NCBI GenBank assembly: GCA_009780285.1
Contig: WRAL01000032.1
Span: 1 to 9,343 of the forward strand
Length of the DNA stretch: 9,343 nucleotides
Source: Treponema sp.
GTDB taxonomy: Bacteria; Spirochaetota; Spirochaetia; Treponematales; Breznakiellaceae
Direction: 5' to 3'
The notes beneath the pieces were generated by a model. It saw only the letters and a program-made list of their open reading frames with translations, was not told the origin of the DNA and ran no database searches. A program made the translations under genes and the position numbers. Positions 1 to 6,748 of this stretch are shown piece by piece. The stretch's first letter is position 1. Each line of letters begins with the position of its first letter.

Positions 1-1104
1 AGCATTACCATACTTCCGTCAATAGCGATTGCTGCGGGCAACACTCACACAGCGGCAATCAAGAGCGATGGGTCGCTATGGGCCTGGGGAGCTAACAGCC
101 GCGGGCAGTTGGGGAACAATTCAACCACAGACAGCCTTGTTCCTGTGCAGGAGCACAGCAAGTCAACGTGGGTGTCCGTGTCCGTGGGCAGCTCCCACAC
201 AGCGGCAATCAAGAGCGACGGGTCGCTGTGGTCGTGGGGGAGCGGCAGGGAGTTGGGGAACAACGCAACTACAGACAGCCCTGTTCCCGTGCAGGAGCAC
301 AGCAAGTCAACGTGGGTTTCCGTGTCCGCGGGCGCGGGCGGCGGTCACACAGCGGCAATCAAGAGCGATGGGTCGCTGTGGGCCTGGGGAGCTAACTGGT
401 ACGGGCAGTTAGGGAACAACTCAACCACCGAAAGCCTTGTTCCCGTGCAGGAGCACAGCAAGTCAACGTGGGTTTCCGTATCCACGGGCGGGGGCGCGCA
501 CGGCGATCACACAGCGGCAATCAAGAGCGATGGCACGCTGTGGGCCTGGGGAGCTAACTGGTACGGAAAGTTGGGGAACAACTCAACCACCGAAAGCCAT
601 GTTCCCGTACAGGAGCACAGCAAGTCAACGTGGGTTTCCGTGTCTGCGGGCTTCACGCACACAGCGGCAATCAAGAGCGATGGGTCGCTGTGGGCCTGGG
701 GAGTGAACTGGTACGGGCAGTTAGGGAACAGCTCAACCACCGAAAGCCATGTTCCCGTACAGGAGCACAGCAAGCAAACGTGGGTTTCCGTGTCCGCGCG
801 CGGCTTTCACACAGCGGCAATCCAGAGCGACGGGTCGCTGTGGGCCTGGGGATTTAACAGCGTCGGGCAGTTGGGGGACAACTCAACCACAGACAGCCAT
901 GTTCCTCTGCTGGTGCCCAGCCTGTCAACGTGGGTTTCCGTGTCTGGGGGCACCGTGCACACAGCGGCAATCCAGAGCGACGGGTCGCTGTGGGCCTGGG
1001 GAAATAACGAATACGGGCAGTTGGGAATTAACTCAACCAACGACAGCCTCGTTCCCCTGCGGGAGCACAGCAATTCAACGTGGCGGGTGTATCCGGTAAA
1101 GTAG
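1..1104 (+). CDS. RCC1-repeat beta-propeller protein, 5' partial
   Basis: The frame is open from base 1, so the N-terminus lies outside the window and 367 residues are visible. It consists of seven tandem units of 48-54 residues, each beginning HTAAI(K/Q)SDG(S/T)LW(A/S)WG. Most units continue GxNxxGQLG, then NSTT(D/E)S, VPVQEHSKSTWVSVS and a short variable loop. This is the RCC1 (regulator of chromosome condensation) blade signature, and seven blades would make one full propeller, though more may lie upstream. The last unit replaces STWVSVS with STWRVYPVK and stops, giving a natural C-terminus. Bacterial RCC1-like proteins are usually secreted or surface proteins that bind other proteins or glycans; no signal peptide or anchor can be judged here because the start is missing. 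The first in-frame possible initiator (TTG at 109) lies inside repeat 1 and is not a credible start. A strong terminator follows. Family assignment is firm; the function is unknown. Confidence 0.88.
   Translation, partial: SITILPSIAIAAGNTHTAAIKSDGSLWAWGANSRGQLGNNSTTDSLVPVQEHSKSTWVSVSVGSSHTAAIKSDGSLWSWGSGRELGNNATTDSPVPVQEHSKSTWVSVSAGAGGGHTAAIKSDGSLWAWGANWYGQLGNNSTTESLVPVQEHSKSTWVSVSTGGGAHGDHTAAIKSDGTLWAWGANWYGKLGNNSTTESHVPVQEHSKSTWVSVSAGFTHTAAIKSDGSLWAWGVNWYGQLGNSSTTESHVPVQEHSKQTWVSVSARGFHTAAIQSDGSLWAWGFNSVGQLGDNSTTDSHVPLLVPSLSTWVSVSGGTVHTAAIQSDGSLWAWGNNEYGQLGINSTNDSLVPLREHSNSTWRVYPVK
46..1101 (+). repeat. Seven tandem ~150-bp repeats encoding RCC1 blades
   Basis: Units begin at 46, 196, 346, 508, 658, 808 and 958, each at CACACAGCGGCAATC. 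Spacing is exactly 150 bp except for the third unit, which is 162 bp because its loop before the next His is longer. Units agree closely at the DNA level, including synonymous positions, which points to recent duplication or gene conversion. Differences concentrate in two places: the residues after WG (ANSRGQ, SGRE, ANWYGQ, ANWYGK, VNWYGQ, FNSVGQ, NNEYGQ) and the loop before the next HTAAI (VGSS, AGAGGG, TGGGAHGD, AGFT, ARGF, GGTV). Units 6 and 7 carry Q for K in HTAAIK, and unit 6 has the divergent stretch LLVPSLS. Confidence 0.92.
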
Positions 1105-1144
1105 GCAATTCGTTCCGGCCGGCGTTGGGCTAGCCGGAACACAG

Positions 1145-1180
1145 CCCTTCCCGCCTTCGCGGGAAGGGATTTTATTTTTT
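1145..1180 (+). terminator. Intrinsic terminator after the RCC1 gene
   Basis: A perfect 10-bp stem CCCTTCCCGC / GCGGGAAGGG (1145-1154 with 1159-1168) with a CTTC tetraloop is followed by a T-rich tract (ATTTTATTTTTT, 1169-1180). It lies 40 bp after the RCC1 stop. A second, weaker inverted repeat, GTTCCGGC / GCCGGAAC (1112-1119 with 1133-1140), lies between the stop and this hairpin. The rest of the spacer up to 1298 contains nothing I can support. Confidence 0.88.
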
Positions 1181-1298
1181 GGAGATCGAGAAAACCCTCT
1201 ATGATTTTGCCAGTTGCCATCCCAGCGGAAAGCCGCAAGAAATGCGTTCGTCGTTGCCGGGAGTGGCCAAGCGCCGCCCTTTAATGTAACATAAGCGC

Positions 1299-2021
1299 AT
1301 GTCCCGCATGAAAAACAGTAGCTGGTTTCCAGGCTTTCTCGCGGCCGTCGCGATTCTCGGCTTCGCGTCCTGCGCAAGCGGGCCTTTGGAGTTTGCCCTG
1401 CCATTGGGCGACGTTCACGATGTTATGTGGTATCCCGGCCCCCTTCCCCGCTGGGAACCCGGGGAAGAGCGCGTCGTCAGCGCCGAGGCCATCGGCATGG
1501 GCGCGGATAGAATTGAGGTTGGGACAATTTCGGCCTCCGGCCAATTCGAGGGGAGCCTGCCCGTGCCCCGGCCCGACAATCTTGTCAGCGGCGAGGAATT
1601 ATATAGAGAAATTAACAGGCGTTTTTTGGTTGATGGATATTTTGCCGACAGTACCATTGCCGTGAATCGCTTTTCCGCTGATGGGGATTTTGCCGGCATC
1701 GCCGTTTCCAACCCGGCGGCATCTTTCGCAGCGCTTGGTTTGTTTGGAACGGATCGGGAATTTGGTTTGGTCTGGGGCAAGGCCGAAATAAAGTACCACA
1801 GAGAAAGCCTGACATTTTACGTATTCGCCACAAGAGCCGTCACCATTACGGTACTGCCAGGTCGCGCTATACGGCAGGCAATGTCGGAAACTGCGCTTAA
1901 TCTGCGCGCCGGCTGGAACGCTATTTATGCGTGGTGGGAATATAGCCCCATTACCCGCGCTTCCACATTGCATTTTTCGACGACCGCCGAACCGGAGGGC
2001 GCGCGCTGGATAAAGTTTTAA
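1299..2021 (+). CDS. Predicted lipoprotein of unknown function
   Basis: 240 residues. Basic residues (R3, K5) are followed by a hydrophobic stretch, FLAAVAILGF, and then FAS-C at Cys25. This reads as a type II signal peptide with a relaxed lipobox (F rather than L at -3), as is tolerated in spirochaetes, so lipid-anchored export is likely. The mature part has no domain I can name. It contains an acidic, glycine-containing middle and a C-terminal segment with VFATRAVTITV, then LNLRAGWNAIYAWW, an S/T-rich strand and a final ARWIKF. Similar 'aGWN.vy ... s.t..p.g.kW' endings occur in lipoproteins of treponemes (family knowledge, from memory). ATG at 1299 and ATG at 1308 are both possible starts; neither has a clear Shine-Dalgarno site, and the second gives a more typical M-K-N beginning. 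It is separated from the upstream gene by a terminator and stands 40 bp before the DUF1801 start. Confidence 0.75.
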   Translation: MSRMKNSSWFPGFLAAVAILGFASCASGPLEFALPLGDVHDVMWYPGPLPRWEPGEERVVSAEAIGMGADRIEVGTISASGQFEGSLPVPRPDNLVSGEELYREINRRFLVDGYFADSTIAVNRFSADGDFAGIAVSNPAASFAALGLFGTDREFGLVWGKAEIKYHRESLTFYVFATRAVTITVLPGRAIRQAMSETALNLRAGWNAIYAWWEYSPITRASTLHFSTTAEPEGARWIKF

Positions 2022-2051
2022 TATGACAATGGACGTTTTGGAAAAACAAAT

Positions 2052-2056
2052 GGAGG
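2052..2056 (+). promoter_or_regulatory. Ribosome binding site that sets the DUF1801 start
   Basis: GGAGG, 5 nt before ATG 2062. It lies inside the longer open frame starting at 2023 and is the reason for preferring the internal start. Confidence 0.75.
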
Positions 2057-2061
2057 AAAAC

Positions 2062-2415
2062 ATGGCGGATGAAGTGCTGACGGCTGAAGGGTACTTGGAA
2101 AAATTGCCGGAAAACATTCGGGAGATTTTTCTTAAAATAAGAAAGATCGTTCGCGCCGTTGTCCCGGATGCGAAGGAGACGATAAAGTGGGGCGTGTTGG
2201 GGCATTATCTTGGCGGGCAAAAAATTTTGCTTGTAGGAGCGTCGAAAAATCACTTGGGGCTTTACGGACGTATTCCTGAAGCCTTTAAGGACAGGCTGGA
2301 CAACTACAAGCATTCGAAAGGCTGCATCCAGTTCCAGTACAAAGACCCTATCCCCTATGATTTTATCGAGGAGATCGTGCGGCACGAGGCCGGGTTGCTT
2401 GACAAAGAGAAATAA
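2062..2415 (+). CDS. DUF1801 (YdhG-like) domain protein
   Basis: 117 residues from the chosen start; essentially the whole protein is one DUF1801 domain. Diagnostic stretches are YLEKLPENIREIFLKIRKIV, then VPDAKETIKWGV, KNHLGLYGRI, and KGCIQFQYKDPIPYDFIEEIV. Proteins of this family are small and soluble, with no signal peptide or membrane segment; some relatives are called iron-chaperone-like, but no biochemical role is established here. I chose ATG 2062 because GGAGG lies 5 nt upstream (2052-2056). The same frame extends to ATG 2023, adding 13 residues that lie before the domain and have no ribosome site. Its stop is 3 nt before the next gene, so the two are probably co-translated. Confidence 0.85.
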   Translation: MADEVLTAEGYLEKLPENIREIFLKIRKIVRAVVPDAKETIKWGVLGHYLGGQKILLVGASKNHLGLYGRIPEAFKDRLDNYKHSKGCIQFQYKDPIPYDFIEEIVRHEAGLLDKEK

Positions 2416-2418
2416 CGC

Positions 2419-3273
2419 ATGAGAAGCGAAGCGGAATTGAAAGCGCTGCTTGCGCAAATGCAGGATGACGCTTGCGCGCCGCCGAGCGACACGCAAGAAC
2501 TGGATGTGCTAGTGGCCGACTTGCTCGCGCATATAGGCTCGACCGATGCGCAACTGCGCGACGATCTGATTTACGGCATGTTCATCCGCTTGTTTATTGA
2601 AACGCATTTGTCGGAAGATCAGGCTCGACATATTTTCAATGCCGCAATCGGCGAGCGGCATTTGCTTTACAAAATAGGCGAGGTTGACACGGATTCGGTT
2701 TTTACGCGGTCGTTTTCGGCGCTGATTATTCCGATTGCGTTTGAGATGAACCAAAAAAAGGCTTTTCTTTCAACCGCAGACATTATGCGCGCGAAGGATG
2801 CGGCCCTGCGATACTTGCGGGAAGAAAACGATCTACGAGGCTTCGTGCCAGGCAAAGGCTGGGCGCACTCCGTCGCGCATTGCGCGGACGCGCTTGCCTA
2901 TCTCGCAGAAAGCCCGGCCTTGGCGCAGGACGATCTTGCGCAGATTCTGGACGCGATCAAAAACGCGGTTCAAAGGCCGGGATTAGTTTACCTTTACGAA
3001 GAAGACGAAAGGCTTACCAACGCTTTCATGCAGGCATACGAGCGCGGCCTTTTGCCGGATGCGCATATCATCGAATGGCTGCGCGCGCTTAAAAGCTCCG
3101 GCGCGCAGGACGAGCAGCAGCCGAACGCCATGTTCGCGCAGGTCAATCGCAAAAATTTCCTGCGCTGCATTTACTTCAAGCTGTCGCGCAAGGGCTGCGC
3201 TCCGGAAATAATGGAATGCCTTAAAGCGCTATGCGAATGGGAATGGCCGCCCGGCGAAGGCGCGCCGCAATAA
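2419..3273 (+). CDS. DUF2785 domain protein
   Basis: 284 residues, soluble, largely alpha-helical in appearance. The best family mark is GKGWAHSVAHCADALAYL at residues 145-162, the His-rich helix typical of DUF2785 (GWaHs.AH.aD), preceded by RDDLIYG and by SVFTRSFSAL at residues 93-102. H150, H154 and D157 could form a metal or active site, but no activity is known for the family. It starts 3 nt after the DUF1801 stop, with only a weak purine-rich ribosome site (AAAGAGAAA), which suggests translational coupling. Two small families of unknown function placed together suggest an accessory or stress cluster, but the sequence does not say which. The 3' end converges on buk with 16 nt between the two stops. 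Family assignment rests on motif recall. Confidence 0.72.
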   Translation: MRSEAELKALLAQMQDDACAPPSDTQELDVLVADLLAHIGSTDAQLRDDLIYGMFIRLFIETHLSEDQARHIFNAAIGERHLLYKIGEVDTDSVFTRSFSALIIPIAFEMNQKKAFLSTADIMRAKDAALRYLREENDLRGFVPGKGWAHSVAHCADALAYLAESPALAQDDLAQILDAIKNAVQRPGLVYLYEEDERLTNAFMQAYERGLLPDAHIIEWLRALKSSGAQDEQQPNAMFAQVNRKNFLRCIYFKLSRKGCAPEIMECLKALCEWEWPPGEGAPQ

Positions 3274-3282
3274 GCGCGCCTT
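3257..3282. terminator. Possible shared hairpin between converging genes
   Basis: A 9-bp stem AAGGCGCGC / GCGCGCCTT (3257-3265 with 3274-3282) has an 8-nt loop that contains the stop codon of the DUF2785 gene. It sits where the two converging transcripts end. Neither strand has a T-run after it, so it is at best a weak or factor-assisted bidirectional terminator. Confidence 0.35.
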
Positions 3283-3289
3283 CTTCGCC

Positions 3290-4354
3290 TTACATTTCTC
3301 GCGCGGTTTCCTGGCCTGAAAGTATGCGCAGGCAACCGGCGGCCAGCGCTTCCAGCTCGTACTCTCCGGCCATAACCGTTACCGGCGCGATAAATTCGAC
3401 CCGTTCCGCGATCCAACCGGTGATAAGATCCGAGCGCGCGATGCCGCCAGTAAGTATGATCGCGTCGAGCTTGCCTTTTAGCGCCACGGCCATGGACGCG
3501 ATGCCTTTGGACACGCCATAGCACATGGCCTTAACCACCAGCTTGGCGCGCTCGTCGCCGGTGGCGATCATCGCTTCTGCGTCTTTAAGGCTCGCCGTTC
3601 CAAGGTGCGCCTTGATGCCGCCGTTTCCCCGAATGCTGCGCTGCGCGTCTTTTTTGCTAAGGCCCTTGTCATAGCAGAAATCGACGAAATCCATCAAAGG
3701 CGCCGCGCCCGCGCGCTCCGATGAAAAGGGGCCGAGATCGTCGCCTATCGAATCCTCCAGCTTGCCCTTATCGTAGGCTGTGATAGAAACGCCGCCGCCA
3801 AGATGCGCGATCACAAGGCCAATCTCTTCAAAGCTCTTGCCGTTTTTTTTTGCAAACTGTATGGCCTGCGCGCGCATGTTCAATGTGTGTGAAAGGCTGC
3901 GTCGTACAATGTCCGGAAAGCCGGTTATTTTCGCGATGTCCGGCAAAATGCCTGCGGAAACAGCGTCGTAGATAAACGCCTCGCAGTCGGCAAGGCGCGC
4001 GACCTGCGCCGCCAAAATCGCGCCGAGGTTGGAGGCATGAGCGGCAATGCCGACTTCGTTTGTCAGAATGTCGAGCATTTTTTGGTTGACCCTGTAACCG
4101 CCGGCCTCGATGGGCGGCAAAAGCCCGCCAATCCCCACCGCGCCGGCAATATCCCGTACCTTCACGCCTTCCGCATCGAGGCTCTCCAGCACAAACTGAA
4201 GGCGAAAATCCTTCTGCGCCGCGATTGTCGGGAATTTTTGCAATTCCTCATGGTCATGCTCAATCGTTTTGGTAAAAATCGGCTCGTCGTCTTTGAACAA
4301 GCCTACTTTTGTTGAAGTTGAGCCAGGGTTTATAGCCAGAATCAAGCGCGACAT
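3290..4354 (-). CDS. buk: Butyrate kinase family acyl kinase
   Basis: 354 residues, the usual length for butyrate kinase (EC 2.7.2.7), a cytoplasmic member of the acetate kinase/ASKHA superfamily that makes ATP from acyl phosphate and ADP. Family marks are NPGSTSTKVGLF at residues 9-20 (phosphate 1), HASNLGAI at 106-113, HLGGGVSI at 184-191 (phosphate 2), ILTGGIARSD at 300-309 (adenosine) and GEYELEALAAG at 330-340. Compared with clostridial Buk (recalled from memory) it differs at usually constant places: VGIGGLL for VGRGGLL, DAVSAGI for DPVVVDE, and LGPFSSERAG for EGPFSPERSG. A substrate other than butyrate, such as an aryl or branched acid, is therefore plausible. It is the last gene of ptb-iorA-iorB-buk, 9 nt after iorB. 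AGGAGG lies at 4360-4365, 5 nt from the ATG, and supports the start. Family certain; substrate open. Confidence 0.93.
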   Translation of the reverse strand: MSRLILAINPGSTSTKVGLFKDDEPIFTKTIEHDHEELQKFPTIAAQKDFRLQFVLESLDAEGVKVRDIAGAVGIGGLLPPIEAGGYRVNQKMLDILTNEVGIAAHASNLGAILAAQVARLADCEAFIYDAVSAGILPDIAKITGFPDIVRRSLSHTLNMRAQAIQFAKKNGKSFEEIGLVIAHLGGGVSITAYDKGKLEDSIGDDLGPFSSERAGAAPLMDFVDFCYDKGLSKKDAQRSIRGNGGIKAHLGTASLKDAEAMIATGDERAKLVVKAMCYGVSKGIASMAVALKGKLDAIILTGGIARSDLITGWIAERVEFIAPVTVMAGEYELEALAAGCLRILSGQETAREM

Positions 4355-4359
4355 TTTCG

Positions 4360-4365
4360 CCTCCT
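4360..4365 (-). promoter_or_regulatory. Ribosome binding site of buk overlapping the iorB stop
   Basis: AGGAGG on the minus strand, 5 nt before the buk ATG. It shares bases with the TAG stop of iorB (4364-4366), so ribosomes finishing iorB would uncover or occupy it; this arrangement favours coupled translation. Confidence 0.8.
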
Positions 4366-4933
4366 ACACAAGTTCCATGCCGCGCGCGAAGGCTTTTTGA
4401 TTTACCTCGACAAACGCGGTTTTTACGTTTTCGGCAATAGCCTTGTTCCAGTCAATGTTTCCAAGGCCCATGATTTTCGCGGCCGCGCCTACAAGCAGAA
4501 TGTTGAGCGCGCGCGCGTTTCCAAGCGCCGCGGCTTCCGCCCGCGCGTCCAGCACGGTGGCGTCAACCTTTGCGCATATTTCGTCAATAATTTTGTCGGA
4601 ATACGCGGCCTTGCCAAGGATCACGGGAACAGGGTTTATCCTCTGGCTGTTTACCACGGCCTTTGCGCCCGGGCGCATAAACTCAAGCCACCGCAGCGCT
4701 TCCATTTGCTCGAAAGAAACAAGCGCGTCGGCGCTGCCCTTTTCTATGACGGGGGAAAAAACCTTTTCTCCGTAGCGAACATGCGAGGAAACGGCGCCGC
4801 CGCGCTGGCTCATGCCGTGAATCTCGCTCATTTTTACGTCATAGCCGGCTTCCATAAGCCCGGCGGTAAGAATCTTCGCGGCAAGAATCGTGCCCTGCCC
4901 TCCAACGCCCACCAGCAAAATATTTTTCGTCAT
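4364..4933 (-). CDS. iorB: Indolepyruvate ferredoxin oxidoreductase, beta subunit
   Basis: 189 residues, the normal length of IorB. It is the gamma-type (pyruvate ferredoxin/flavodoxin oxidoreductase catalytic) domain. The N-terminus has a nucleotide-like loop, NILLVGVGGQGT (residues 4-15), then SEIHGMSQRGGAVSSHVRYG (36-55), both standard for this subunit; YSDKIIDEI and LNILLVGAAAK follow. With IorA it forms the cytoplasmic enzyme that oxidises indolepyruvate and other aryl-2-oxo acids to aryl-acetyl-CoA and CO2, reducing ferredoxin. The start is set by TAATG, in which the iorA stop and the iorB start share one base, with GGAGGG 6 nt upstream (4940-4945). The frame stays open 69 bp further upstream, but that region is the Fe-S coding end of iorA. 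Tight coupling suggests equimolar production of the two subunits. Confidence 0.93.
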   Translation of the reverse strand: MTKNILLVGVGGQGTILAAKILTAGLMEAGYDVKMSEIHGMSQRGGAVSSHVRYGEKVFSPVIEKGSADALVSFEQMEALRWLEFMRPGAKAVVNSQRINPVPVILGKAAYSDKIIDEICAKVDATVLDARAEAAALGNARALNILLVGAAAKIMGLGNIDWNKAIAENVKTAFVEVNQKAFARGMELV

Positions 4934-6717
4934 TATTTTCCCTCCGCAATTTCGATAGCGTCCTTGGGACATATCTGCGCGCAAACGCTGCAGCCGACGC
5001 AATCCAAAGGATTAATGTTCGACTTTCCGCCCGCGCCAGTCATGGAAAGCGCAGGGCAGCCGGACTTTATGCACTGCTTGCAAGCTATGCATGTTTCCTC
5101 GTTCACGAAGTATTTTTTCTTGAACAGATCGTCGCCAAATTCATTGTAATCGCCTTCGTTCATGTGCTTAAGAACGCAAGGCCAGCGCGTGATAATCACC
5201 GAAGGCTCGTCCTTAGCGTAGGCCGCGTCCAGCGCCGCCCTCACAGCCTTTATGTCGTTGGGATTCACCACGGCGACGTTTTTCGCGCCAAGCGCCTTTA
5301 CCACGGTTTCTATGTCGATTTCGGTGGTCTGCTCGTGCCGCGCGTCAAGGCCGGTTCCGGGATGTTCCTGATGGCCTGTCATTCCCGTGGTGCGATTGTC
5401 GAGGATCACGCAGATTGTTTTGCTGCCGTTGTACAGCACTTCGATAAGGCCGTTAATGCCGGTATGGAAAAAAGTCGAATCGCCCATAACGCCGACCACG
5501 CGCGTGTCTTTTCCGGCCTTTACAAGCGCCTGCTGCGTTCCGTGGCCAGAGCTAAAGGCCGCGCCCATGCAAACGATATAATCGATGCCGTTGAAAGGCT
5601 CGGCAAAGCCAAGACTGTAACAGCCTATGTCGCCGGCCACGACCGTATTTTTTCTTTTTGCAAGCTCGAAGAAAAATCCCCTGTGCGGACAGCCGGCGCA
5701 AAGCACCGGAGGGCGCGGAACCACAAGCGACGCGTCGTATTGTACGATGTCAAGCTCCTCGCCGCGAATCGCCTTGCGCAAAACGTCCGGAGTCATTTCA
5801 TCGTAGGGCGGGATCACGGGCTTTCCGACGCACTTATACCCAAGGCTTTCAATCCAGCGTTGCAGGAAGGGATCGTTTTCCTCGATAACGTAAACCCTGT
5901 CCACAAGGCCGTAAAATTCGGCAAGCAAACGGTCGGGAAGCGGATTCGTAAAGCCCAGCTTCAGATAAGTCGCCTCGTCGCCAAAAACCTCGCGGGCGAA
6001 ATTGTACGACATTCCGGAAGCGACAATCCCGATTTTGCCGCCTTTTTCAATACAATTGAGCGGAGTTTTCTCGCTGTACTCTTTAAGCCTGTTCATGCGA
6101 TCTTCCACGACCTTGCGGCGCGCTCGCGCGATCGCTGGAACGGAGACATACTTTTGCGTTTCCTTGACATAATCCTTAATCGGCGCATTAAAGCGCTCGC
6201 CAAGTTTGACGATGCTTTTCGAATGCGCGATGCGCGTGGTTATGCGCATAAGAACGGGCGCGTCGTATTCCTCGCTCAGATCATAGGCCGCGCGCAGCAT
6301 GTCAATGCATTCCTGGCTGTCGCTTGGCTCGAACAGGGGAACTTTCGCGGAAAGCGCGTACCAGCGGTTGTCCTGCTCGTTTTGAGATGAGTGCATCCCC
6401 GGCTCGTCCCCGGTAATCAAAACAAGGCCGCCGCGCACACCGGTATAGGAAAAAGTGAAAAGGGGATCGGCGGCGACGTTAACGCCGACATGCTTCATAG
6501 CCGCGATGCTGCGCGCGCCGGCGATGGACGCGCCTGCGGCGGCCTCCAGCGCTACCTTCTCGTTCGGCGCCCATTCCGACAATATCTCGCGATAGTGTTC
6601 CGCGATATTTTCCAGTATCTCCGTGCTGGGCGTTCCGGGATACGCCGAGGCGAAAGCCACGCCGGCCTCGTATGCGCCGCGCGCGATAGCCTCGTCGCCC
6701 GTCATAAGCGTTTTCAT
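4933..6717 (-). CDS. iorA: Indolepyruvate ferredoxin oxidoreductase, alpha subunit
   Basis: 594 residues, typical for IorA (EC 1.2.7.8). In order: a pyrimidine-binding domain beginning MKTLMTGDEAIARGAYEAG with AYPGTPSTEI; a central domain with GLVLITGDEPGMHSSQNEQD; a thiamine diphosphate domain with CAGCPHRG (340-347), GDIGCYSLG (362-370) and the ThDP motif GDSTFFHTGINGL (412-424) closed by N441; and a C-terminal ferredoxin domain. Its cysteines are C543, C546, C549, C554-P (CX2CX2CX4CP) and C573, C576, C579, C583-P (CX2CX2CX3CP), giving two [4Fe-4S] clusters; the four-residue spacing in the first is the IorA form. The product is cytoplasmic and oxygen-sensitive. ATG 6717 is preferred over the upstream ATG at 6756 because AGGAGG (6724-6729) lies 6 nt before it and because the extra 13 residues are not conserved-looking. 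It lies 31 nt after ptb. All expected catalytic residues are present. Confidence 0.96.
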   Translation of the reverse strand: MKTLMTGDEAIARGAYEAGVAFASAYPGTPSTEILENIAEHYREILSEWAPNEKVALEAAAGASIAGARSIAAMKHVGVNVAADPLFTFSYTGVRGGLVLITGDEPGMHSSQNEQDNRWYALSAKVPLFEPSDSQECIDMLRAAYDLSEEYDAPVLMRITTRIAHSKSIVKLGERFNAPIKDYVKETQKYVSVPAIARARRKVVEDRMNRLKEYSEKTPLNCIEKGGKIGIVASGMSYNFAREVFGDEATYLKLGFTNPLPDRLLAEFYGLVDRVYVIEENDPFLQRWIESLGYKCVGKPVIPPYDEMTPDVLRKAIRGEELDIVQYDASLVVPRPPVLCAGCPHRGFFFELAKRKNTVVAGDIGCYSLGFAEPFNGIDYIVCMGAAFSSGHGTQQALVKAGKDTRVVGVMGDSTFFHTGINGLIEVLYNGSKTICVILDNRTTGMTGHQEHPGTGLDARHEQTTEIDIETVVKALGAKNVAVVNPNDIKAVRAALDAAYAKDEPSVIITRWPCVLKHMNEGDYNEFGDDLFKKKYFVNEETCIACKQCIKSGCPALSMTGAGGKSNINPLDCVGCSVCAQICPKDAIEIAEGK

Positions 6718-6723
6718 GCGATT

Positions 6724-6729
6724 CCTCCT
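6724..6729 (-). promoter_or_regulatory. Ribosome binding site that sets the iorA start
   Basis: AGGAGG on the minus strand, 6 nt before ATG 6717. It lies inside the longer open frame from 6756 and so excludes that start in practice. Confidence 0.8.
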
Positions 6730-6748
6730 TGCAATATTTGTTAAAAAT

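Noticed and set aside
29..412. Long open frames in +2 and on the minus strand across the RCC1 repeats
   Set aside because: They are shadows: a repeat unit without stops in another frame keeps that frame open in every copy. Only frame +1 gives the RCC1 signature.
46..1101. Regular repeats as a CRISPR array
   Set aside because: Units are 150 bp and coding, with no 30-40 bp spacers between short palindromic repeats.
1181..1298. A promoter for the lipoprotein gene (TAATGT or TAACAT near 1282-1292; TATGAT at 1199)
   Set aside because: No acceptable -35 box lies at 16-18 nt from any of them, so no promoter is claimed.
4934..5002. N-terminal extension of iorB to 5002
   Set aside because: It overlaps the Fe-S cluster codons of iorA. 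The TAATG joint and GGAGGG fit the start at 4933.
5164..6390. A 408-codon plus-strand open frame
   Set aside because: It lies entirely antisense to iorA, whose domains and cysteine motifs are intact. GC-rich codon bias produces such antisense frames.
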